NCBI GenBank assembly: GCA_026692885.1
Contig: JAPLNJ010001168.1
Span: forward strand, 1-46,804
Source of the DNA: Planctomycetota bacterium
Lineage (GTDB): Bacteria; Planctomycetota; Planctomycetia; Pirellulales; Pirellulaceae
Direction: 5' to 3'
Length of the DNA stretch: 46,804 bases
Shown: piece by piece, positions 23,187 through 32,224 of the stretch
Layout: each line of letters starts with the position of its first letter
How positions within the stretch are numbered: the stretch's first letter is position 1
Notes under the pieces: generated by a model
Database searches by the model: none
What the model saw: only the letters and a program-made list of their open reading frames with translations
What the model was told of the DNA's origin: nothing
Made by a program: the position numbers and the translations under genes

Positions 23187-25841
23187 TCAGGATCCCGCGT
23201 CCTCCAGAGGGAGGTTGTCGAGCGGTTCGGCCACAGGCACCGCGGGGAACTCGGCTCTCAGATTCACATCGGGTCGGGCGGGCGGAAGCTTACCTCGCCG
23301 CAGGTGCACCAAGACCATGGTCCGCACGGTCTCTTGGGAGGCTCGCGGCCGAATCGTCAGGCCCGGCAGGTCGCGGTCGGTCCAGCCCACCAGCTGGAAA
23401 TCGCCGACATCCAGGTTCCAACGAAAGGCCAATTCGAACAGCCGGCCCAGCGTCAACGCACCTCCCCGCGACTTGATGCACCATTTGAGCAGTTCCTCGC
23501 CGCTGAGCTGCTCGTTGCGGTCGCTGTCGATTTCGGCGAAGTTGTCGAGCAATTCCTGGCAGTCAGCCACCTCCTTACGACTGACCTGCCGATTGCCGTC
23601 CTTGTCCCAGCGGCGAAAGAACTCCGCCTGCTGCTGTTCGTAGCTGCACGTGGTCGGCGAGTCTCGCCAGGGGGCCAAATACGCGGCGTTGTTCGGCGAG
23701 AGAGAAAACGTCAAGGCTTGAGATTGGCCCGGTTCCAGCACTCCCACCCAAGCCACTTCGAACTTGCCAGCGGAGTCCCGCCAGAGCACGCCCGCGTCGC
23801 GCAGACTCAACGGCGACGTATTTCGCAACTGCAGTCCTTGCGTCGCATCGCCGACCAGTTCGATCGTCCCGTTCAGGTTGTACATCTGCTCGGAATGGAC
23901 CAAGCCGGTGGAGTTGGAGGAGACCTGAAAGCCACTCAAGCTAACCTGTCGGTCACGGCGGAATTGCACGGTATTCACGGTTTCATGCGGTCCCGGCGTG
24001 TACTTGGCTTGGCTAGGAAAGGGCAACGCCAGGGCGGAGCCGTCGTCGAACAACAGGTCGTAGGCCGTGGAGAGCGACGAGTACAGGGCCGTATACCGCG
24101 TCAGATGGCCCCGGCGATAGCCGCCCTGCAGTTCCAGGACCGCGATTTCCGTGCGGCTGCGCGCGAAGCCGATGTCCAATTGGGCCAATCGCACCACGGC
24201 GATGGCCCCGATGATGGCGATCAAGGGCGCCGCGATCCAGGCCCACTCCAGGCGGCCGATAGCTCGAAAGAAAAGCCAGTTGAGCGGTGCCAGCACGAGC
24301 AGGTAGATCGCCAGGACGCGCAGCACAAAGCCCGCCTTGGGAACCGCGATGCCGGCCGCGTCTTTCAGCGACTGGCGGACGGCATTGGCCGCTCCACTGC
24401 TGTCTTTCCAGCCGGCTACGTCCAATTGCCCGACCTCCTTCGTGGCGTTGTTGCTCACCAGTTCCACGGGCGCCACATCCCGCGTGAAGTAACGCAATCG
24501 CGTCACGAACTGCGCGTCCAGTTGATCGGTCGGTTGGGGGTGATCGGTCCAGATCACGTGCGCGAACTGCGTCGGTTCGCTGAGCTGGAACGTGCGGTGG
24601 GGACGGTGCAGCAAGCAAGCGTTGAAGAAGCTGTCATAACTGCCCCAATTGATGATCTGGCGGTCGCTCAACGAAAAAGCGGTGACCACGATGCGCCCGG
24701 CCCCCACGCGCCGCTGGATCACCAGTTGTCCAGTCGCCGCCAGGCAGTCCGCCTCCGGATGCTTCTGCAACTCGATGCCCGTCGGCAGTTTGTCCGGCAT
24801 GATCTTGAGCGCAGCACGCTCGCCGGTTCGGCCGTTCTTCAACGACCACGCGGTATCCAACGGTGCCAGCGCGGACTCTGTCAAATCGACGGCCGCGCCG
24901 CCTCGAGCGGGCAAGTAGGCGTCCAGAAAACTGCCCCGCAACGTATCCAGCGAGTTCGGACCGCTGACGATGATCTGGCCACCCCAATGGAGCCAGTCGA
25001 CCAGCGCCTGCTGTTGGTCCGGCGTCAGCAGATTCGGATTCAGGCCATCCCACAACACGTAGGCAATCGTCGTCCAGGCCAGCGGATGGGACGGCACCAA
25101 GACACGGTTCTCGACGAGGGGCATGACCACGCGGTAATGGGTCGCGCGGTCCATTTGGTCCTCGCGATCGTTCTCCAACGGAGGCACGACGGAATCCAGC
25201 CGCTTCAGGTAGCTGTACCGGTTGGGATCCGACGCCAACACGACCAGAAAGTACTGGTAGTCCGGCATCGGGGTCGTCGCCGTCATGCTGCCGGTGACTT
25301 CCTGACCGCCCTGGCGCGCGCGCAGCCGATTCTGCAGCCACACCATCCGGCTGCCGGAGACGCTGTCCGGCGGCGGATGTGGCACGAAGTAGAGGGTCTC
25401 CAACTGTTTGTTCTGTCCCTTGGGCAGGGACACGGGGCGAGTCATTGTGATGCGGAAGGCCGTGTTCTCCACGTCGATCGGCTCGGCGTTGCGGCGGGTG
25501 GCTGCCGATTCCAGTTCGGCCTGGAAATCGAAGTTGTTCGCTTTCGCCTGCTGGGTGGCCGTCATCCAATGGCCGGGCTTAACCAGATTCTGATTCAGGC
25601 CCACGTCCCGTGGTTGGACGAACACGCGTTCTTCGATTTCGAAATCTTTCTTGGGTTTCTCCTTTTCCTTCTGCTTGGCCTGTTCCTCCTCTTTCTTCTT
25701 GCGGGCGATCGGGTCTTCGTTCAAGCAACCCCCGCAGCCAGGCAGGGTCACGACCACGCTCACGCCGAGGCACACCAGGAACAGCGCGCGGCAGCCCCTT
25801 GTGCCCTTCGTGCGTGAACGAAAAAGAAGAGAACTCACCAC
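23187..25841 (-). CDS. Membrane protein with two EF-hands, ABC-associated
   Basis: This 884-residue protein starts at GTG, 11 bp after the phosphofructokinase stop. It has an N-terminal hydrophobic signal followed by LPGCGGC (possibly a lipoprotein site), then a Lys/Glu-rich segment (KKKEEEQAKQKEKEKPKK). A large extracytoplasmic region follows, then a pair of membrane helices near 515-560 (AIYLLVLAPLNWLFF, WIAAPLIAIIGAIAVV). Two EF-hand loops are seen: DKDGNRQVSRKE (746-757) and DSDRNEQLSGEE (about 772-783), both with acidic residues at calcium positions. The first half resembles the glutamine-amidotransferase-like/DUF4350 proteins that accompany ABC exporters. Calcium sensing is inferred from the motifs. 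Exact function unknown. Confidence 0.85.
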   Translation of the reverse strand: MVSSLLFRSRTKGTRGCRALFLVCLGVSVVVTLPGCGGCLNEDPIARKKKEEEQAKQKEKEKPKKDFEIEERVFVQPRDVGLNQNLVKPGHWMTATQQAKANNFDFQAELESAATRRNAEPIDVENTAFRITMTRPVSLPKGQNKQLETLYFVPHPPPDSVSGSRMVWLQNRLRARQGGQEVTGSMTATTPMPDYQYFLVVLASDPNRYSYLKRLDSVVPPLENDREDQMDRATHYRVVMPLVENRVLVPSHPLAWTTIAYVLWDGLNPNLLTPDQQQALVDWLHWGGQIIVSGPNSLDTLRGSFLDAYLPARGGAAVDLTESALAPLDTAWSLKNGRTGERAALKIMPDKLPTGIELQKHPEADCLAATGQLVIQRRVGAGRIVVTAFSLSDRQIINWGSYDSFFNACLLHRPHRTFQLSEPTQFAHVIWTDHPQPTDQLDAQFVTRLRYFTRDVAPVELVSNNATKEVGQLDVAGWKDSSGAANAVRQSLKDAAGIAVPKAGFVLRVLAIYLLVLAPLNWLFFRAIGRLEWAWIAAPLIAIIGAIAVVRLAQLDIGFARSRTEIAVLELQGGYRRGHLTRYTALYSSLSTAYDLLFDDGSALALPFPSQAKYTPGPHETVNTVQFRRDRQVSLSGFQVSSNSTGLVHSEQMYNLNGTIELVGDATQGLQLRNTSPLSLRDAGVLWRDSAGKFEVAWVGVLEPGQSQALTFSLSPNNAAYLAPWRDSPTTCSYEQQQAEFFRRWDKDGNRQVSRKEVADCQELLDNFAEIDSDRNEQLSGEELLKWCIKSRGGALTLGRLFELAFRWNLDVGDFQLVGWTDRDLPGLTIRPRASQETVRTMVLVHLRRGKLPPARPDVNLRAEFPAVPVAEPLDNLPLEDAGS

Positions 25842-25852
25842 GGAGCCGGCCC

Positions 25853-27064
25853 TTACAGCTTGGCCTTCTTCAGGTCCAGCTTCGCGTAGCTCGGCAGTTC
25901 ACCCACCAGCGGCTGCGCATAATCCAGGAACGCCTTCGTCACAAACAGGCCGTCGCTGCGGATGTACTTGTCCGGCATGGGTCGCGCGGCGTTGGCCACT
26001 TGGTTCAGTTCAATCGTACCGAACCGGCTGGCATAGGGCTCGCCGGGGCGCGACGCACGCTCGATCGTCACCATCACGCCGTTGATACCCTGCTCGGCCA
26101 GACGGACCGCTTCGCGCCCGCAGCCGTAAGCCTCGTCGATGTCCAGCTTCACCGCGCGGTCGGCGGCACACATCTGCAGCGATTCGGTCACCTGGAATTC
26201 GCCCCGCCAGCCGAATTCGTGGCTGATCATGCGGTGCAGCACCATCGCCGCGCTGGTCCCCCCCATCGCGCCAAATTCGACGTTCTGGAACTTATCCCGC
26301 ACTTGCGAAGCGCTGACCGGCGAGCCATCGGCGTTGGTAATCCCCTCGCCACAAACAATCGATACGAAGCCGAACTTCTGCTTCGCCTGGGCCACGGCCG
26401 CCAAGAATGCCTCACGCTGGAACGGCCGCTCGGGCAGCAAGATGATGTGCGGCGCGTCGGCGGGGGTGCGTTTCGCGCAGGCGGCGGCCGCCGGCAACCA
26501 GCCGGCGCTGCGGCCGACCGTCTGGAACACCGTGAACTGATCCACCTGCTGCATGTCGCGAGCCAGCAGTCCGCCTTGCAGCACACTCAGCGCAACATAG
26601 CGTGCGGCGCTGGGATAACCGGGCGTATGATCCACGCCGAACAAATCGTTGTCGACCGTCTTGCACACGCCCACACCGCACAGATCGTAGCCCTGCCCCC
26701 GCGCGTACTCGACCACCCGGTGGATCGTGTCCATCGTGTCGTTGCCGCCGATCATCAAGAAGTGGCGGATGTTGTACTTCTTCAGCCGCTGCAAAATCGG
26801 CTCGAAATGCTCTGGCTTCAACTTCAGACGACTGGATCCCAACGCGCTGCTGGGCGTCGTGCGCAGGGCTTTGAGCGTCGCGGGCGTCTGAGCGTCCAGA
26901 TCCAACAGTTGGTTGTTCAGAATGCCTTCGATGCCAAACCGCATCCCGAAGACGCGACCGATGTGCTTCGATCGCAGGGCCGTCTCGGCGACGCCCGCCA
27001 GGGAGGCATTGATGACCGAGGTAGGCCCACCCGACTGACCGACAATGGCATTTCCTTGGTGCAT
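25853..27064 (-). CDS. 6-phosphofructokinase, probably PPi-dependent type
   Basis: The ATG at 27064 (MHQGNAIVGQSGGPTSVINAS) is preferred: GGGGAGA precedes it, and the open frame upstream reads only repeat DNA. The 403-residue enzyme phosphorylates fructose 6-phosphate. Motifs: GQSGGPTSVIN for the phosphate donor, IGGNDTMDT, KTVDNDL (catalytic Asp) and DHTPGYPSAARY. The family's ATP enzymes have Gly after the GGD of this loop, and pyrophosphate enzymes have Asp. Here the loop reads G-G-N-D, so Asp occupies the pyrophosphate-type position. That favours a reversible PPi-PFK, though the donor cannot be settled by sequence alone. It starts the minus-strand set with the EF-hand membrane protein. 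Confidence 0.88.
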   Translation of the reverse strand: MHQGNAIVGQSGGPTSVINASLAGVAETALRSKHIGRVFGMRFGIEGILNNQLLDLDAQTPATLKALRTTPSSALGSSRLKLKPEHFEPILQRLKKYNIRHFLMIGGNDTMDTIHRVVEYARGQGYDLCGVGVCKTVDNDLFGVDHTPGYPSAARYVALSVLQGGLLARDMQQVDQFTVFQTVGRSAGWLPAAAACAKRTPADAPHIILLPERPFQREAFLAAVAQAKQKFGFVSIVCGEGITNADGSPVSASQVRDKFQNVEFGAMGGTSAAMVLHRMISHEFGWRGEFQVTESLQMCAADRAVKLDIDEAYGCGREAVRLAEQGINGVMVTIERASRPGEPYASRFGTIELNQVANAARPMPDKYIRSDGLFVTKAFLDYAQPLVGELPSYAKLDLKKAKL

Positions 27065-27465
27065 AAGTCTCTCCCCTAACCCCGCGTTCCCAGGCTTTTC
27101 CCTCGTTCCCACGCTCTGCGTGGGAACGCCAGTGTACTCGACGCTCCGCGTCGTCTGCCCCAAGACGCAGAGCGTCGGAACGAGAAGCATCAAGGACTTG
27201 GACCACCGCAAGAATGTTCACAGCAGTGATCTTGACGGCAGTCACTATATCAGGTTCGTCGGGTGGGTCCAGCGGACCAGACTCGCGAGGCCGGAGGATC
27301 ACTCCGCAGTTCCAAGTTCGCCGCGGCGATGCAAATTGGTGCAGCTGACTTCGTGAGAATTCAAATGCTTTCGCCAAACCCCTGAACTGTCACGAGTTCA
27401 GCACCATTCCGAACTTGGAACCACGGTCACTCCCCAACATCGCCGCGGGATGGTACGATGCTCCC
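27065..27465. other. Divergent intergenic region with palindromes
   Basis: This 401-bp region separates the divergent phosphofructokinase and HAD genes, so both promoters should lie here. It holds a clear palindrome, CGTTCCCACGC/GCGTGGGAACG (27104-27128), followed by related pieces (CGACGCTCCGCGTCG, GACGCAGAGCGTCGG). Near 27350-27400 there is a short motif similar to part of the element at 21852 (GTGAGAATTC). I could not identify promoter boxes with confidence. Confidence 0.6.
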
Positions 27466-28281
27466 ATGTCTGACACCATCCAGATCATCCGTGCCACCTT
27501 CCCGCGTGGGCCGTTTCGTGCCGCTATTTTCGACTTCGACGGGACCCTGTCGTTGCTGCGCCGTAACTGGCAGGACGTCATGATTCCCCTGATGGTCGAC
27601 ATCCTGGCGGCCACCGGCACCGCGGAGACCCGCGAGCAATTGTACACCCACGTCGAAGAGTTTGTGATGCGTTTGAATGGTCGGCAAACCATCTACCAAA
27701 TGATCCAACTGGCCGACGAGGTCACCCAGCGCGGCGGGCAACCGCTGGAGCCGCTGCAATACAAGCATCGCTACCATGACTTGCTGTGGGCGCAGGTGGG
27801 CGGCCGCGTCGAAGCGGTGCGGTCGGGCCGCACGCCCGCCGAAGAACTGACGGTCCCCGGCACCCGCGAACTGCTGACGGCGCTGGTCGAACGCGGTCTG
27901 AAGCTGTACCTGGCTTCGGGCACGGACGAGAAATATGTCCTGGACGAAGTCGAGGTGCTTGGCTTGCGAGAGTTCTTCGGACCGCGGATCTATGGCGCGC
28001 AGGATGACTACAAGAAATTTTCCAAGGCGATCGTCATCGAACGTATCATCCGCGACACGGGTGTCGCCGGACCGAGCCTAGTCGGCTTTGGAGACGGGTT
28101 CGTCGAGATCGAGGAAATCAAGAAAGTGGGCGGTCTCGCGATCGGAGTCGCGAGCAACGAGGAGACGAGGCAAGGGATCAACGACTGGAAACGCAACCGG
28201 CTCGTCCGTGCCGGTGCTGACCTGATCATCGGCGACTACCGGCAGCGAGAGGAGCTTCTGCAACTGCTGGGCGCGACCTGA
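27466..28281 (+). CDS. HAD-family phosphatase, phosphoglycolate-phosphatase-like
   Basis: This 271-residue protein starts at the ATG at 27466; an earlier in-frame ATG gives an unlikely leader. Motif I is DFDGTLS (Asp23 nucleophile, Asp25). Motif II Ser is in LYLASGTDEKYV, motif III Lys in DDYKKFSKA, and motif IV in GFGDGFVEIEE. The helical cap between residues 35 and 130 places it in the Gph-like C1 class, acting on a small sugar or organic phosphate. It lies upstream of the deoxyhypusine-synthase-like gene on the same strand, 334 bp away with a hairpin repeat between them, so co-transcription is uncertain. Confidence 0.88.
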   Translation: MSDTIQIIRATFPRGPFRAAIFDFDGTLSLLRRNWQDVMIPLMVDILAATGTAETREQLYTHVEEFVMRLNGRQTIYQMIQLADEVTQRGGQPLEPLQYKHRYHDLLWAQVGGRVEAVRSGRTPAEELTVPGTRELLTALVERGLKLYLASGTDEKYVLDEVEVLGLREFFGPRIYGAQDDYKKFSKAIVIERIIRDTGVAGPSLVGFGDGFVEIEEIKKVGGLAIGVASNEETRQGINDWKRNRLVRAGADLIIGDYRQREELLQLLGAT

Positions 28282-28371
28282 GGCAACACTTGTTCGCAAG
28301 ACAATGATGTCCATTTGTGCAGTGCCACTTGTCGCGACAGGGCGATGTAACGCACCGAACGGCAAGCACTT

Positions 28372-28401
28372 CCGCCCCCTCCGAGCTTGCCTCGGTGGAG
28401 C
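28372..28401. repeat. 30-bp dispersed repeat, copy 2
   Basis: This is the inverted counterpart of the repeat at 206-235, one mismatch in 30 bases. It lies immediately left of the hairpin at 28411-28506. Confidence 0.7.
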
Positions 28402-28410
28402 GTGAGACAA

Positions 28411-28506
28411 GGGGTCAGACGTACAGATTTCAGTTTTCGCGGTCGTGTGCCCAAGCCTAGGGAAAGCCTGCTGCCCGCGAAAACTGAAATCTGTACGTCT
28501 GACCCC
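28411..28506. repeat. 96-bp hairpin, TCAGACGTACAGA family, copy 2
   Basis: The 32-base arms begin GGGGTCAGACGTACAGA and end GTACGTCTGACCCC, with perfect pairing by eye. The outer bases match copy 1 (16383-16478), while the inner stem differs on both sides in a compensating way (TTTTCGCGG / CCGCGAAAA). A motif AACCGTTTAGTGCTAGTGC follows at 28567, as at the end of the MITE-like element. Confidence 0.85.
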
Positions 28507-28615
28507 AGCTGGCGATCCGTCTCTGCGAAACCGTGAAACCCCATGCTTGATACCGACAACCCCGAAAACCGTTTAGTGCTAGTGCAATGACTCTAGCCAG
28601 AACCTGGAGACCGCC

Positions 28616-29593
28616 ATGCCCTTTCCCCAATTTGATCTTGCCCAGTTGCACATCCAACCGCTTGCCGAGCGGCAGCACGACGTGCGTCACGAGAGTCTGC
28701 TGGAGCTGGATGCGGTGCCGCCACTGCTCGACGAAGCCAACATGCAGACCTTGGCCACGCTCGGCCAACGTCTCGTCCAGGCCCGGCAGCGCCAAGCCGC
28801 GAGTCTGATGCTGATGGGCGCTCATGTCATCCGAGCGGGCGTGGCGCGACAGTTGATCGACTTGATGCAGCGCGGCCTGATCACCCACGTCGGCCTGAAC
28901 GGCGCCGGTGCGATCCACGATTACGAATTGGCGCGGATCGGCGCCACGTGCGAGAGCGTGGCCCGCTATATCCGCACCGGCGAGTTCGGACTGTGGCGTG
29001 AGTCCGCGGAGATCAACGACATCGTCCGCGCCGGCGCCGCGGACGGATTCGGGTTTGGCGAGGCGGTCGGGCGTGCGATTTTGGCCAGCGACTTCCCCCA
29101 CCGCGACACCAGCGTACTGGCTGCCGGCGCGCGACTGGGCGTGCCCGTCACGGTCCACATCGGCATCGGCTACGACATCATTCACGAGCACCCGAATTTC
29201 GATCCGGCCGCCTCCGCAACCGCTAGCTATCGCGATTTCCTGACCGTCTGCGACACGGTCAGCAAGCTGGACGGCGGCGTGTTTCTCTGTTACGGTTCGG
29301 CCGTGATGGGACCGGAGGTGTATCTGAAGGCCATCTCCATGGCCCGCAATGTCGCGCACCAGCAGGGGCGCCGGATCGCCCGCTTCACCACCGCGGCTTT
29401 CGACTTGCTCCCGCTCAGCGGCGACTTCCGTCACGAGGCACCGAAGTCCGATCCGCGTTATTACTATCGTCCTTGGAAAACCGTACTGGTCCGCACGGTC
29501 GCCGACGGCGGCGAGAGCTTCTACGTGTGCGGCGACCATCGCCAAACCTTGCCCCATCTCCGCCAGGCGGCGCTGCAGGCAGTGCTCGGTTGA
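28616..29593 (+). CDS. Deoxyhypusine-synthase-like protein
   Basis: This 325-residue protein shows a Rossmann-like pattern with GAHVIRAGVARQLIDLMQRG, then THVGLNGAGAIHDYELARIG, similar to deoxyhypusine synthase (DHS) homologues of bacteria. True DHS transfers an aminobutyl group from spermidine to eIF5A, which bacteria lack, so the bacterial proteins have other, mostly unknown roles. I did not find a clear counterpart of the DHS active-site Lys motif. Further landmarks are VTVHIGIGYDIIHEHPNFD and GSAVMGPEVYLKA. It precedes the PduS/PduT-like pair by 113 bp on the same strand. Confidence 0.55.
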   Translation: MPFPQFDLAQLHIQPLAERQHDVRHESLLELDAVPPLLDEANMQTLATLGQRLVQARQRQAASLMLMGAHVIRAGVARQLIDLMQRGLITHVGLNGAGAIHDYELARIGATCESVARYIRTGEFGLWRESAEINDIVRAGAADGFGFGEAVGRAILASDFPHRDTSVLAAGARLGVPVTVHIGIGYDIIHEHPNFDPAASATASYRDFLTVCDTVSKLDGGVFLCYGSAVMGPEVYLKAISMARNVAHQQGRRIARFTTAAFDLLPLSGDFRHEAPKSDPRYYYRPWKTVLVRTVADGGESFYVCGDHRQTLPHLRQAALQAVLG

Positions 29594-29706
29594 TGTGCTA
29601 AACTTGCCAGAACAGCGTTGCCAATCGGCAACATTCCCGGTAGATTCTGTTAAGTTGTGGCGTTTAGGCGGAATGATTCGACGAATCTGTCTCTTGGACC
29701 AGCACG

Positions 29707-31041
29707 GTGGATAACAAACAAATCTTGCAGCGGATTCGCGACGCGGGGGTCGTGGGGGCCGGCGGTGCCGGGTTCCCGACCTACAAGAAGCTCGATTCTC
29801 GCGTGGAGCATGTTATTGCGAACGGCGCGGAATGCGAACCGTTGCTGTACAAGGATCGCGAAGTGATGCGGCAGGAGCGCAAGGCGTTCTTCCGCGGACT
29901 GGCGATCATGCGCGACCTGACCGGCGCGAAGCACGTCACGATCGCGGTCAAACACAAGAACCAGGACGTGGTGGAAGGGTTTCGTCAAGAAGCGGACGCC
30001 GCGGGCTTCGACCTGTTTATCTACCCCAACGTGTATCCCGCCGGGGACGAGTACGTCCTGGTTTATGAGATCACGGGCCGCCGGATTCCGCCCGGGGGGA
30101 TCCCGCTGGCTGTCGGCTGCGTGGTGGACAACGTCGAGACCATCATCAACATCGCCTACGCGCTCGACAATAAACCGGTCATCGACAAGTATCTGACCGT
30201 TACCGGCGCGGTGCACAAGCCGCTGACGACCGTGGTCCCGGTCGGAACGAGCATTCAGGAATGCCTGCAGCTGGCTGGCGGCTGCACCGTGGACGATCCG
30301 GTGATCCTGACCGGGGGTCTGATGATGGGCGGCGTGGCCTCGGGCGTTGCGGACCCCGTGGCGAAGAACATGGGCGGCGTCATCGCGCTGCCTGCCGACC
30401 ACTACCTGGTGCGGCGCAAGACCGCGGCGAAGGAAACCTACACGCGGATCGGCCACGGCCAGTGCGATCAATGCTCGCTGTGCACCGAGTTGTGTCCGCG
30501 GTACATCATGGGTTATCCCATCCAGCCGCATCGAGTCATGCGGACCTTGTTGATGACCGGCGAGGCGAAGGCCCGGAACAGTCTCTGGGCGCAGTACTGC
30601 TGCGAGTGCAATGTCTGCTCGCTGATCGCCTGCCCGGAACAGCTGGACCCGAAGAACATCTGCGTGGACGCCAAGGCCCTGCTGAAACAGAACAAGATGG
30701 GACGCACGGAAGACGAACTCCAGCAGTTGTTCCTGCCCGAGCATCCGGTCCGTAAGGGGCGCGAACTGCCCATCGAGACGTTGTACACGCGACTCGGCCT
30801 GAAGCCCTACGATCGCAAAGCCGAATTCACACGAGTGAACTGGCAACCGAAGACAGTCGCGATCCCGCTGGCCGGGCACATCGGCGCGCCGGCCAAACCG
30901 ATCGTGCAGGCAGGTGCCGCAGTCCAACGCGGCGACGTGATCGCCACGGTTGAGCCAGCCCAGCTGGGCTGCCCCGTCCACGCCAGCATCGATGGTCGCG
31001 TGACCTCGGTCGGCCCGCGCTACATTCAAATTACCGCTTAG
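29707..31041 (+). CDS. PduS/RnfC-like Fe-S flavoprotein
   Basis: This 444-residue protein starts at GTG and matches the RnfC/PduS family in length (PduS is about 450) and motif order. It has an FMN-type GAGGAGFPTYKKL (18-30), an SLBB-like region, then two ferredoxin-like cysteine clusters (CDQCSLCTELCP, 253-264; CECNVCSLIACP, 299-310) and a C-terminal lipoyl-like barrel (AVQRGDVIATVEPAQLGCPV). In the propanediol microcompartment PduS passes electrons from NADH to reduce cobalamin and binds the shell protein PduT. The BMC-T gene 21 bp downstream is PduT-like, which supports the pairing. No cobalamin enzyme or other compartment enzyme is in the window. Confidence 0.88.
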   Translation: MDNKQILQRIRDAGVVGAGGAGFPTYKKLDSRVEHVIANGAECEPLLYKDREVMRQERKAFFRGLAIMRDLTGAKHVTIAVKHKNQDVVEGFRQEADAAGFDLFIYPNVYPAGDEYVLVYEITGRRIPPGGIPLAVGCVVDNVETIINIAYALDNKPVIDKYLTVTGAVHKPLTTVVPVGTSIQECLQLAGGCTVDDPVILTGGLMMGGVASGVADPVAKNMGGVIALPADHYLVRRKTAAKETYTRIGHGQCDQCSLCTELCPRYIMGYPIQPHRVMRTLLMTGEAKARNSLWAQYCCECNVCSLIACPEQLDPKNICVDAKALLKQNKMGRTEDELQQLFLPEHPVRKGRELPIETLYTRLGLKPYDRKAEFTRVNWQPKTVAIPLAGHIGAPAKPIVQAGAAVQRGDVIATVEPAQLGCPVHASIDGRVTSVGPRYIQITA

Positions 31042-31062
31042 GACCTACCACGGTGAAGAACT

Positions 31063-31617
31063 ATGGCAAACGGCAAAGCAATCGGCATCATTGAGACTTC
31101 GAGCATCGCCAGGGGCTTCGAGATCGCCGACACCATTCTAAAAGCCGCCAACGTCCAAATCGTGGTGAACCGCACGATCTGTCCGGGCAAGTACATGGTG
31201 CTGATCGGTGGAGACGTGGATGCCGTCCAGGCCAGTATCGAGGCCGGGATCAAAGTCGCCGCGCACACGTTGGTGGACCAATTCGTGATCCCCAACGTCC
31301 ATCCGTCCGTCTTTCCGGCCATCAGCGGCGTGAGCCATCTGCCGGAATTGAAGGCCCTGGGAGTGGTCGAAGCGTTCAGCGTCGCGTCGATCATCGAGGC
31401 CGCGGACGCGGCCGTCAAAGCCTCCAACGTCCAGTTGCTCACGATCCACCTGGCCATGGCCATTGGCGGCAAGGCCTTCGTCACGTTGACGGGCGACGTA
31501 GCTTCGGTAACCGAAGCTGTGGAAGTCGCCGCCGCCGTCGTGCAACGCCGCGGCTTGCTCGTCGAGAAAGTGGTCATCCCCGCCCCGCGGCCGGAAATCG
31601 TCAGCGAATTCGTCTGA
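31063..31617 (+). CDS. Tandem-domain BMC shell protein, PduT-like
   Basis: This 184-residue protein contains two BMC domains, each opening with the family motif (AIGIIETSSIARGFEIADTI and ALGVVEAFSVASIIEAADAA). That makes it a pseudohexameric trimer. Length equals that of PduT (184). Cys40 in NRTICPGKY corresponds to the Cys that binds a 4Fe-4S cluster at the trimer pore in PduT. Such a shell protein would pass electrons across a bacterial microcompartment shell to the PduS-like partner encoded just upstream. No hexamer or pentamer shell gene occurs in the window, so this is a satellite locus or a remnant. Confidence 0.92.
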   Translation: MANGKAIGIIETSSIARGFEIADTILKAANVQIVVNRTICPGKYMVLIGGDVDAVQASIEAGIKVAAHTLVDQFVIPNVHPSVFPAISGVSHLPELKALGVVEAFSVASIIEAADAAVKASNVQLLTIHLAMAIGGKAFVTLTGDVASVTEAVEVAAAVVQRRGLLVEKVVIPAPRPEIVSEFV

Positions 31618-31990
31618 GCCGTACAGCGGAGCCAAGGCTCGGCCGAAGAATAACTCCCTCGCCCCGCTACTCCGGGGAGAGGGTGTGGGTGGTTTGCCAA
31701 GACGCGGGTGCGGGCTCGACTGGAAGTCCATCCCACTTTCATTCCGGGGGACAGGAAGATTAGGTTCCTCTGCTCGCGCGGTCGACGGCTGTATTCTCGG
31801 CCTTGAGCCCGTCGGTGACGCTCACGAACCAAGCTCATCGGGTGCTGCGTTACCGGCTTGAAATTGCCGCCAAGTTTTGCATCAAGGGACGTGGTTGACT
31901 CATTCAGCCGCAGCGGGAACAATGCTGGTATCGCCGCCCCTGGGAGTCCTGGTTTACCAGTCGAACTTTCTGTCAATCATCGGGTGTAGT
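31618..31990. other. Intergenic region with one palindrome
   Basis: This 373-bp stretch has no supported gene. A palindrome CCCTCGCCCC..GGGGAGAGGG (31656-31683) may act as a terminator for the PduT-like gene. The rest shows nothing I recognise. Confidence 0.5.
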
Positions 31991-32224
31991 ATGGACAAGT
32001 TGCTTTCCCGCATCACGATCGATCCCTCGATCTGCCACGGAAAACCGTGCATCCGCGGGCTTCGCTACCCCGTTGAGACACTGCTCGAATTGCTCAGTTC
32101 GGGGATGACGCTTGACGGCATCCTGGAAGACTACGAAGATCTGGAGCGCGAGGATCTCCTCGCGGCACTTGCGTTCGCAGCCAAGCTGAGCCAGACCAAG
32201 CGCCTCCAGACGGTGGATCCATGA
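31991..32224 (+). CDS. DUF433 antitoxin
   Basis: The 77-residue product starts at ATG 31991; the longer open frame upstream lacks coding character. DUF433 landmarks are IDPSICHGKPCIRGLRYPV and EDYEDLEREDLLAALAFAA, a winged-helix-type DNA-binding antitoxin. The stop overlaps the next start (ATGA), the usual mark of translational coupling with the DUF5615 toxin. Confidence 0.9.
   Translation: MDKLLSRITIDPSICHGKPCIRGLRYPVETLLELLSSGMTLDGILEDYEDLEREDLLAALAFAAKLSQTKRLQTVDP

Noticed and set aside
23304..25817. 837-codon plus-strand frame
   Set aside because: It mirrors the EF-hand membrane protein; composition is that of an antisense frame (rich in Arg, His, Gln).
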